Source: a virus. Taken from it: a stretch of 22,389 nt of DNA. The stretch is from positions 1 to 22,389 of the IMG/VR virus record IMGVR_UViG_3300023219_000740, one strand, 5' to 3'. The position numbers were made by a program, and so were the translations under genes. The notes below the pieces were generated by a model. That model saw nothing but the letters and a program-made list of their open reading frames with translations. It was not told where the DNA came from and did no database searches. Below, piece after piece: positions 5,372 through 11,335 of this stretch. The stretch's first letter is position 1, and the number at the start of each line of letters is the position of its first letter.

Positions 5372-7593
5372 CGAAATATACATTTGCATACCCGTGGAAT
5401 GCTCCACGGTCGGCAATAGCCAGCCCATACCTTACCTATGACCAACAGTATCGCCGCGACCGTATGTTCGCGGCTTTGCTGTATGCGAGAAAGGTGCTTT
5501 CTCTCCAGCCTGAGTGCGTGCGTTTTGATGTTTATCGAACCGCTGCGGTGCTGGAGCAAAATCAGGGCAGTCAACGAGCCAATGCTTTTTTAATCAGCTT
5601 CTGCAAAAAGGCATTGCCGCGTCTTGAACTGGTCGCAAAAAAATACGAGTGCGCGGGTATTAACAGCAATGTATCAGCCGCTGTTTTCGATGGTCATTTT
5701 GATACCCAGCTTATGCAATATCTGGCGTCACGCATGGTCAATATGGTCGCCAGATTTAACCGCCTCCCGGATATGTCGCGCGCCGATATTGACCTGCTGG
5801 CTGCTGATATCGCTAATTTCATTCGTTCTGAACTGGCTGATATTGATGACACCGGATTTAGCGAACTCAAAACGCTGTACACCTGGTACATGCGCGCCGG
5901 TTTTATTTCCCTGCAATTCAACGTTACACCGCCGAAATGGGAGCGTGTGACTAAAAAATATTTTGGCGAGGATGAAATCGCACCGGCAGTAATTCGAATG
6001 TTTAATGAGGTTTGGTGGCGTGGTCGTTTACGTCGCATTGCGTCTGCATGGCGCGAACATCTACAAATTGCTGTTGGCAATGTCAGTAAGAAAAAGCACG
6101 TCTATGCGAGTAAAAACTGCGTGACTGACTGGCGCGAGCAGAAACGCCGTACGCGCGAATTTCTTAAAGGACTGGAACTCGAAGACGAAGACGGCAATCG
6201 CATCAGTCTGATTGAAAAATATGATGGCTCGGTCGCTAACCCTGCGATACGTCGTTGCGAGCTGATGACCCGCATCCGTGGGTTTGAAAATATCTGCAAT
6301 GAGCTCGGTTATGTCGGTGAGTTTTACACTCTGACTACACCGTCTAAATATCACGCCACCACCAAAGCGGGCTACCGTAACAGCAAATGGAACGGTGCCA
6401 GCCCATCGGACACGCAGAGCTATCTAACCGGTCTTTGGGCACGCATACGCGCCAAGCTACACCGGGAAGAAATCCGCATTTTCGGTATACGTGTTGCCGA
6501 GCCTCATCACGACGGAACGCCGCACTGGCACATGCTTATGTTCATGTTGCCGGAAGACGTCGAGCGTGTGCGTCGCATCATCCGTGATTATGCGTGGGAG
6601 GAAGACCTCCACGAACTGAGAAGCGATAAAGCCAAAAAAGCGCGCTTTCATGCCGAAGCCATTGACCCAGAAAAGGGTAGCGCTACCGGCTATGTCGCTA
6701 AATACATTTCCAAAAACATCGACGGATATGCTCTTGATGGTGAAACCGATGACGAAAGCGGTGAGCTGCTGAAAGAGACAGCCCCCGCCGTATCAGCATG
6801 GGCGGCGCGCTGGCACATCCGTCAGTTCCAGTTTATCGGCGGTGCGCCGGTGACGGTCTACCGTGAATTACGTCGTCTCGCTGATACCGAGACCGCGCAC
6901 GGTCTGAGCGTTGAGTTTGCTGCCGTCCATGATGCCGCTGACGCCGGTGACTGGGCTGGTTACGTTAATGCGCAGGGTGGTCCGTTTGTCCGTCGCGATG
7001 ATTTACAGGTGCGCACGCTGTATGAGCCGCGCCCCGAGTTTAACCAGTATGGTGAGGAAACCGTCTGCATTCGTGGCGTCTACGACTCTGCTGTCGGCGC
7101 TGGCACCCCGATTTTAACCCGGTTAACGCAGTGGAAAATTGTGCCGAAGCGTGCCGTTGATTTGGCCGTTGACGTTAAGGGCGCTCCTGCGCCCTCTCGG
7201 AGTTCTGTCAATAACTGTACGGGAAGCGAAAGCGATCCACCGGAACTCGATTTATCAAAACCCCTGAGTCGACGTGAAAGACGAGAGCTGACCAACCGAC
7301 TCAGGAAGCAAAAACCAGCAATACGGCGAAAATTCATCCACGGAACGGATGAGCAAAACGCAGCTATAGCTAAAACTATCGACGAGATACAACTGACAAC
7401 CGGCATTACAATCGGCCGTGGCGAAGCTCTGCACCTGATGGCCGGTGGTAAAAGTTGTTTTGATGGCAAATGGCTACGCGGAACGGCCAAAGGAGAAATA
7501 TTCTTAGCAGCACCATCGCATCAGGCTAAGGCTAGAAAAATCCTTTATCGTGTTGCTGCGATGGCTGAGGCATCAAAACCAATGCCTGAGTAA
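5368..7593 (+). CDS. A: Rolling-circle replication initiator, gpA HUH endonuclease
   Basis: Nicks one strand at the phage origin, stays covalently attached, and starts rolling-circle replication with host Rep helicase and DNA polymerase III. The HUH motifs are intact: motif 1 TLTTPSKYH (about residues 320-330), motif 2 HHDGTPHWH with H386-x-H388, and motif 3 YVAKYISKN with paired catalytic tyrosines Y442 and Y446; P2 A has the same pair. At 741 aa it falls between 186 A (694) and P2 A (761) and appears complete. Its ATG overlaps the preceding stop (ATGA), so it is translationally coupled to the TGT-like gene. The probable origin lies within its own coding sequence near 7196. Confidence 0.97.
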   Translation: MTKYTFAYPWNAPRSAIASPYLTYDQQYRRDRMFAALLYARKVLSLQPECVRFDVYRTAAVLEQNQGSQRANAFLISFCKKALPRLELVAKKYECAGINSNVSAAVFDGHFDTQLMQYLASRMVNMVARFNRLPDMSRADIDLLAADIANFIRSELADIDDTGFSELKTLYTWYMRAGFISLQFNVTPPKWERVTKKYFGEDEIAPAVIRMFNEVWWRGRLRRIASAWREHLQIAVGNVSKKKHVYASKNCVTDWREQKRRTREFLKGLELEDEDGNRISLIEKYDGSVANPAIRRCELMTRIRGFENICNELGYVGEFYTLTTPSKYHATTKAGYRNSKWNGASPSDTQSYLTGLWARIRAKLHREEIRIFGIRVAEPHHDGTPHWHMLMFMLPEDVERVRRIIRDYAWEEDLHELRSDKAKKARFHAEAIDPEKGSATGYVAKYISKNIDGYALDGETDDESGELLKETAPAVSAWAARWHIRQFQFIGGAPVTVYRELRRLADTETAHGLSVEFAAVHDAADAGDWAGYVNAQGGPFVRRDDLQVRTLYEPRPEFNQYGEETVCIRGVYDSAVGAGTPILTRLTQWKIVPKRAVDLAVDVKGAPAPSRSSVNNCTGSESDPPELDLSKPLSRRERRELTNRLRKQKPAIRRKFIHGTDEQNAAIAKTIDEIQLTTGITIGRGEALHLMAGGKSCFDGKWLRGTAKGEIFLAAPSHQAKARKILYRVAAMAEASKPMPE
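7196..7215 (+). other. Probable phage replication origin (gpA nick site) inside gene A
   Basis: In P2 the A protein nicks within its own gene, in DNA encoding a P-R-S-P-V-N-N-C peptide (CTCGGAGTCCTGTCAATAAC, as I recall it). The same place here reads CTCGGAGTTCTGTCAATAAC and encodes S-R-S-S-V-N-N-C, differing at one base. Conservation at DNA level in an otherwise diverged, low-complexity linker of the protein supports an origin. The exact nick position is not visible from sequence. Confidence 0.6.
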
Positions 7594-7666
7594 TTCATAT
7601 CCATATCATGCACATACAGCAATCACCCTATTCATTTTTTTCTTCCCATCTTTTACCAATACGTGC

Positions 7667-7686
7667 TACTGTATAAATATACAGTA
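7667..7686. promoter_or_regulatory. LexA (SOS) box of the tum-like operon
   Basis: TACTGTATAAATATACAGTA is a perfect 20-bp palindrome and a textbook LexA operator (CTGT at 7669-7672, eight A/T bases, ACAG at 7681-7684). It sits about 20 bp before the start of the 60-aa gene and overlaps the likely -10 region, so LexA should shut this promoter until DNA damage. 186 p95 and the Fels-2 tum promoter are controlled in this way at the same map position. Confidence 0.93.
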
Positions 7687-7706
7687 CACCCTATGGGAGG
7701 GATTTC

Positions 7707-7889
7707 ATGGTTGGCGAACATTTCAGCCGAACGCAGCAAAAGTGGGCTTGTGTGCAATTTATCGCCGAGGTATCTCTGATTGCAAACTGCAAGCCATCAG
7801 ACTTAAAGCTCGCGCTCACTCTCATTGCAGACTTAGCAAACAGCGAAAATAACGAAACCGAAGATGATATTTTTTATAAGGCTGATTAG
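7707..7889 (+). CDS. First SOS-controlled ORF, probable N-terminal Tum-like antirepressor part
   Basis: A 60-aa ORF directly downstream of the LexA box, with a strong GGGAGGG ribosome site at 7695-7701. The protein is mainly helical (QQKWACVQFIAEVSLIANCKPSDLKLALTLIADLAN) with an acidic tail, and shows no known domain. It ends in TAG at 7887-7889, and the following DinI-like ORF is in the same reading frame only one codon later. Phage 186 Tum is a single protein of about 146 aa whose C-terminal half is DinI-like; reading through the TAG here would give 139 aa. It may therefore be the N-terminal half of a split or amber-interrupted Tum, or the first of two separate tum genes. Its action on the repressor is inferred from 186. 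Confidence 0.7.
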   Translation: MVGEHFSRTQQKWACVQFIAEVSLIANCKPSDLKLALTLIADLANSENNETEDDIFYKAD

Positions 7890-7892
7890 ATT

Positions 7893-8126
7893 ATGAGAAT
7901 CAATATCACGTTGGATAAAGAGCAAAAAATTAGTCAGGCAACGTTGGATGCACTGGAGGCTGAGCTGTACCGCAATCTTCAACCTATTTACCCAAAGACT
8001 GCTATCCGCATTCGCAAGGGCTCCGCAAATGGTGTTGAGCTAAGCGGTTTGAAACTGGACGAAGATAAAAAACGAGTAATGGAAATCATGCAGCAAGTAT
8101 GGGAAGACGATAGCTGGCTGCATTAA
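7893..8126 (+). CDS. DinI-like protein, C-terminal Tum-like domain
   Basis: A 77-aa protein closely patterned on E. coli DinI (81 aa): MRINITLDKE strand, an ALEAELYRNLQ helix, the P-K-T-A-I-R-I-R-K strand, and a final helix KKRVMEIMQQVWEDDSWLH matching the DinI EILQETWE.ADDWF ending. DinI modulates RecA filaments; in 186 the DinI-like domain is part of the Tum antirepressor. It follows the 60-aa ORF after TAG-ATT, in the same frame, with only a weak ribosome site, so reinitiation or amber readthrough is plausible. LexA control comes from the shared box at 7667. A strong hairpin follows the stop. Confidence 0.85.
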   Translation: MRINITLDKEQKISQATLDALEAELYRNLQPIYPKTAIRIRKGSANGVELSGLKLDEDKKRVMEIMQQVWEDDSWLH

Positions 8127-8132
8127 TAAACG

Positions 8133-8167
8133 CCGCCAGCGCTGAAACTCGCTTTCAGTGCTGGCGG
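8133..8167. terminator. Bidirectional hairpin between convergent genes
   Basis: CCGCCAGCGCTGAAA at 8133-8147 pairs with TTTCAGTGCTGGCGG at 8153-8167 (15 bp, one G-U, 5-base loop). It lies between the stop of the DinI-like gene (8126, rightward) and the stop of the HEPN gene (8200, leftward). The T-rich side is on the minus strand (CGTTTATTAATG after the stem), so it is a better intrinsic terminator for the leftward gene; rightward there is no T-run. Confidence 0.75.
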
Positions 8168-8199
8168 GGTTGAACAACGAGCTACGCGAGGCGTTAGTG

Positions 8200-9138
8200 T
8201 TAATTTAGTTTTAATGAATGGTACTCAACCGAGTCGACCTTAGATTTGATATATGTACAATCATTTACAGAGAGTAATGCTGCTAGTAAGCGACATACCA
8301 GAGCCTGCATTTCTCGTAATATATCATCACCATATTGACCGCCATTAACACTGGAGAAACCAAGCGGTTGACCATAGAAAATAGCCTCATGAAAATTATC
8401 ATTGCGGATGGTTGTAATATTTTTTTTGCCTGTTACCCATGAAGGACGTGGTATGCCATAGGTTTCGCACAGCCACTTTAACCGCCTGGAGTGATTTAAC
8501 GTTTTTTCAGGGCACTTGTTTTTTTCTGCCCACGCTAAAGCAAAACAACCATCCAATGCCATATAAAGATACTGGAACTTTTCAAATGAAAGGTATTGTG
8601 GGTTGTGAGATAAAAATAGTGCGTGCACCACTGCCGCTATTTTTATTGGTGATTTCTCAGTTTTTTGCTCGCTAGATATGTAATTGAGAGCCAATTCTAT
8701 GATTGCTTTTTCAGAGCATCTGCCGAGAATAAAGTCTGTTAACTTAGCAGGCTTGATGGGGGTTGCATCTAAAAAACCAGCATCGGTGGTTGTTAATCTC
8801 ATCCCCCTGAAAAAAGACAGGCACCACACTACAAAGTTGAGAGTTTCTAGCGAGGATGTATTTTTTAATTTTAGTATGTGCGTTTTTGGCAATCCGAATA
8901 CTCGGCAACTATAAGGCATTATGGATATGCCGCCATTAAAGTTATATATCTCTTGGTTTCCTGGGTATATCCAGCCATTAACAACATTTTTGTCATTGTT
9001 AACGCGCTCTACTTTCTCAGCGAGGCCGGGTAAAGTAAGTAAAGAAAAATTTTCAGTCTCAATGTTAACTTCTACTGGATAGTATCCAAACTCAGATCCA
9101 ATCTCATCGGGCTGCTGTTCGTTAACTTCACCTTGCAT
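8200..9138 (-). CDS. HEPN-domain protein, candidate anti-phage abortive-infection RNase
   Basis: A 312-aa cytoplasmic protein without signal peptide, in visibly AT-richer DNA than its neighbours and transcribed against the early operon. The C-terminal half is helical and contains R245-N-D-N-F-H250, the R-x4-H motif with the usual polar residue after Arg that marks active HEPN ribonucleases; the preceding helices (YLYMALDGCFALAWAEKN, SRRLKWLCETYGI) fit a HEPN bundle. The N-terminal 130 residues are mixed and could be a sensor, a layout like ApeA-type defence proteins. It sits between the early genes and cos, where P2 carries tin and old and where related prophages exchange defence genes. The ATG at 9138 has GGAGAAAG just upstream. 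I infer the defence role from motif and location; the N-terminal domain is unrecognised. Confidence 0.72.
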   Translation of the reverse strand: MQGEVNEQQPDEIGSEFGYYPVEVNIETENFSLLTLPGLAEKVERVNNDKNVVNGWIYPGNQEIYNFNGGISIMPYSCRVFGLPKTHILKLKNTSSLETLNFVVWCLSFFRGMRLTTTDAGFLDATPIKPAKLTDFILGRCSEKAIIELALNYISSEQKTEKSPIKIAAVVHALFLSHNPQYLSFEKFQYLYMALDGCFALAWAEKNKCPEKTLNHSRRLKWLCETYGIPRPSWVTGKKNITTIRNDNFHEAIFYGQPLGFSSVNGGQYGDDILREMQALVCRLLAALLSVNDCTYIKSKVDSVEYHSLKLN

Positions 9139-9375
9139 ATCTTTCTCCGTTCAAAAATAGGCTCGATAGTTATGGAGAGGCTATCATGTTTGGAAATTGC
9201 CAATGTTCGTGATTTTTGTAAATTTAAGGTGATTTATCAATAAATAAGCTGTGCATGCAACAGGTGCATGGTTTTGCATGCGTCAGGCTTGCCCGTTCTG
9301 GTAGTGCGCAGCCAGAGCTGGCGCGGATCCAGAGTGGTCATGCAACTGCATTAAAACCGACCCATAAAGCGGGCA
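9139..9375. other. Non-coding cos-left region with three TGCATG repeats
   Basis: No gene is supported in this stretch. TGCATG occurs three times at 9252-9257, 9265-9270 and 9275-9280, spaced 13 and 10 bp, roughly one helical turn apart, within about 125 bp of cos. This is the side and distance where P2-type terminase recognition sequences lie. A short dyad GATAG/CTATC (about 9169-9189) lies in the leader of the HEPN gene and could be a regulatory site; no clear promoter for that gene is recognisable. Confidence 0.45.
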
Positions 9376-9394
9376 GGCGTGGCGGGGAAAGCAT
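9376..9394 (+). other. cos site, 19-base cohesive end identical to phage 186
   Basis: GGCGTGGCGGGGAAAGCAT is the 19-base cohesive-end sequence I recall for coliphage 186; P2 differs by A for T at base 5 and C for T at the end. It fixes where terminase (P plus M) makes staggered cuts to form linear virion DNA, and shows that the physical phage genome would begin here and run through Q, P, O and onward. Bases 9395-9541 between cos and the Q terminator hold no gene that I can support. Confidence 0.93.
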
Positions 9395-9536
9395 TGCGCG
9401 CCAGAGGTGGTGCGTAATGATAAAAATTATCGTCTGAGCGCCTCGTAATGGCGCTATCGTGGTTGCTGTCGCTTCGTTGGTGGTCGTGTGTGTTCGTGCG
9501 CGTGTGGCGCGTCTGAGGCGTGATGGTGGCGGGGTA

Positions 9537-9562
9537 TGAAAAAGCCGCCATGCTGGCGGCTT
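9537..9562 (-). terminator. Intrinsic terminator of the leftward P-Q operon
   Basis: AAGCCGCCA at 9542-9550 pairs with TGGCGGCTT at 9554-9562 through a 3-base loop. Read on the minus strand, the stem is followed by TTTTT, giving a standard rho-independent terminator 8 bp after the Q stop codon. It should protect cos and the HEPN gene from read-through. Confidence 0.88.
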
Positions 9563-9569
9563 GAGGGAA

Positions 9570-10592
9570 TTATTCCGGGTTGTCGAGGGTGTACTCTTTG
9601 AACCTGATGACCTCCATGCCGAGCCAGTCGTTTACCTCCCTGAACCTGTCCTGTAGCGGCGACAGCTCATTGCGCACAAATACCTTTGCCACCTTCTCAA
9701 CGTCACCGAGTGAGCCGATATTCTCGGGCTTGCCACCCATTAGCTGGAACGGCACGCGGTGCGCATCCATCAGGTCGGCGGCACTGGCTTTCTTGATATT
9801 GAAAAAGTCATCCTTTGTGGCGACCTCGCTCAGTGGCACGATTTTGATACCGTCCGGTTTTCCGCCGGGGGCGTAGAAAAACAGGTTCTTAAAGTTGCCG
9901 AGCCCTTTCGAGTTGCGCATCGCCTCGCGCAGCGATTCGACGTCGGTCGCGCTCTGCGCCGGGTCGGTCACATACATGATGTAACCCGCGTGCGCGCCGT
10001 TCTGGTAATACTTGCGACGGAATAGCGTCGCGGATTCATTCAGCCAGGCAGAATTAAGCGCACTGAGATATTCCGGCAGGCCGTAAATTTCCTGATTAAT
10101 GTCAGGCTCCAGCAGGTGAAACACGGTGTCAGGCGCGAACTCATGCGGCAGAGTGAAGTTTTCCACAAACCAGAAAATCGAATCATCAACCCCACGACGG
10201 GTATATTTGGCCGGTGAGGTCAGTAGCTTGATTAACTGGCCGGTGACGCTGTGGCGCTGCTCAAGAAAGGCGTTGCCGAATACCAGATAGTCGAGCGCAA
10301 AACGGCTGAAATCCTGACGGGATAACAACGGGTGCGGAATGTAGGTGCTCGCGAGCACGTTGCGTTTAACGTAAATCGGTGAGCTGTGATGCACGGCAGA
10401 GCGCAGGCTCTTTGCCAGCCCGGAGAAGCTGACCGGCGGCTCGTACCATTTGCCGTTACTGATGCACTCGACATAATCCAGAATATCGCGCTTATCGAGT
10501 ACCGGCACCGGCTCGCCGAAGGTGAACGCCTCCATTTTTTGCGGGGCGCTGGCGGTCGTGGCGACTGTTTTGCGTGGCTTGCGCTTGCTCAT
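9570..10592 (-). CDS. Q: Portal protein gpQ
   Basis: Forms the 12-subunit portal ring at the capsid vertex through which DNA is packaged. The 340-aa length matches P2 Q (344 aa), with the family landmarks EPVPVLDKRDILDY near the start, a W-Y-E-P-P-V segment, the conserved FGNAFLE..H region around 110-120, and R-K-Y-Y-Q-N-G-A-H-A-G (about residues 193-203). Its ATG overlaps the stop of the upstream ATPase-like gene (ATGA), so in this phage portal translation is coupled to that extra gene instead of directly to P. Terminator at 9537. Confidence 0.97.
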   Translation of the reverse strand: MSKRKPRKTVATTASAPQKMEAFTFGEPVPVLDKRDILDYVECISNGKWYEPPVSFSGLAKSLRSAVHHSSPIYVKRNVLASTYIPHPLLSRQDFSRFALDYLVFGNAFLEQRHSVTGQLIKLLTSPAKYTRRGVDDSIFWFVENFTLPHEFAPDTVFHLLEPDINQEIYGLPEYLSALNSAWLNESATLFRRKYYQNGAHAGYIMYVTDPAQSATDVESLREAMRNSKGLGNFKNLFFYAPGGKPDGIKIVPLSEVATKDDFFNIKKASAADLMDAHRVPFQLMGGKPENIGSLGDVEKVAKVFVRNELSPLQDRFREVNDWLGMEVIRFKEYTLDNPE

Positions 10593-11335
10593 GCTGCCAC
10601 CTCACCCGCTGCAACAGCGAAAGACCAGTCGCAGCCAAACAGCAGACGATAATCATCGTCGCTGTATTCGCGTTTAATTTCTTGAGGCGCAAAGAGATTG
10701 CACCCGCGCTGGCATGCTGCATCCAGAGTGACCGACTGACGCCAGACACCATCTGTGCAAAATACGCTGTCGCCAGTATTGATTAGCGGTGACGGTCGGC
10801 GCTTGCGGGTTGTGCCGCTCCACACCCTGAATGCTGCATAGCTGTCTGATGGTGTGGTGAACATCGTCAGATTGTGGCGTTTATGGCTGGCGATAGCTGC
10901 CGCGACTTTTGCCGCTCTTAGAGGGTTATTGAACCACCCGAACTCATCAAGATAGACATTACCAGCCAGCGCGGCGCAATGGGATTCCTCGCCGACAAAG
11001 CTGATAACCGCACCGTCGTCGAGCTGCAGGCTGTGGCCGTTGCTCGTAAGGCTGACACCGACGCGCGCCGAAAGGTTGTTCATGTACATCAGCGCCACGC
11101 GCGCATGCTCAACGGTGTGAGCAAACCAGACCTGATTATCGCCCGTTGTCAGCGCATCGAGCAGCGCCTCGCGACTAAAGAGCTGCGTTGCGCCAATCTG
11201 GCGCGATTTGGTGATACTGCGGTCGATATTGAGTTTTCCGACCCGCAGCCATACTGCCTGATAATCAAAGCTGTCATTGTGCAGAATATCGGCCATTGCC
11301 TGAATCTGGCTTTGTGAGAAAACGTTATTTTTCAT
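10589..11335 (-). CDS. ATPase-only paralogue of terminase large subunit, inserted between P and Q
   Basis: A 248-aa protein that aligns with the ATPase domain of gpP in the next gene: K43-SRQIGAT50 equals P K166-SRQIGAT173, the Walker B pair D130-E131 equals P D253-E254, and FTTPS at 159-163 equals P FSTPS at 282-286, all at a constant offset of 123. It ends at C-D-W just where P crosses into its nuclease domain, and it lacks both the P N-terminal helix-turn-helix and the nuclease. All ATPase residues are kept, so it looks selected. P2 has no gene here (P and Q are adjacent). It overlaps P by one base (TAATG) and Q by four (ATGA), so it is fully built into the operon. A role in packaging, regulation or interference with satellites is speculation. 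Confidence 0.85.
   Translation of the reverse strand: MKNNVFSQSQIQAMADILHNDSFDYQAVWLRVGKLNIDRSITKSRQIGATQLFSREALLDALTTGDNQVWFAHTVEHARVALMYMNNLSARVGVSLTSNGHSLQLDDGAVISFVGEESHCAALAGNVYLDEFGWFNNPLRAAKVAAAIASHKRHNLTMFTTPSDSYAAFRVWSGTTRKRRPSPLINTGDSVFCTDGVWRQSVTLDAACQRGCNLFAPQEIKREYSDDDYRLLFGCDWSFAVAAGEVAA

Noticed and set aside
7550-7852. A 100-codon plus-strand frame overlapping the end of A and the LexA box
   Set aside because: It lacks a ribosome site, runs across the LexA operator and overlaps the 60-aa ORF, which has GGGAGGG at the right distance; composition looks random.
9252-9280. CRISPR-like or integron-like repeat array
   Set aside because: The repeats are only 6 bp with no spacers of regular length and no cas or integrase gene nearby; a cos-associated binding array is simpler.
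9255-9437. A 60-codon frame running through cos
   Set aside because: The stretch is explained by the cos site and its flanking repeats; no ribosome site and no recognisable protein.
10589-11335. Reading the ATPase-like gene as a frameshifted fragment of P
   Set aside because: P is complete at 589 aa with its own copy of every motif, and this gene has its own start, stop and coupled overlaps, so it is a paralogue.
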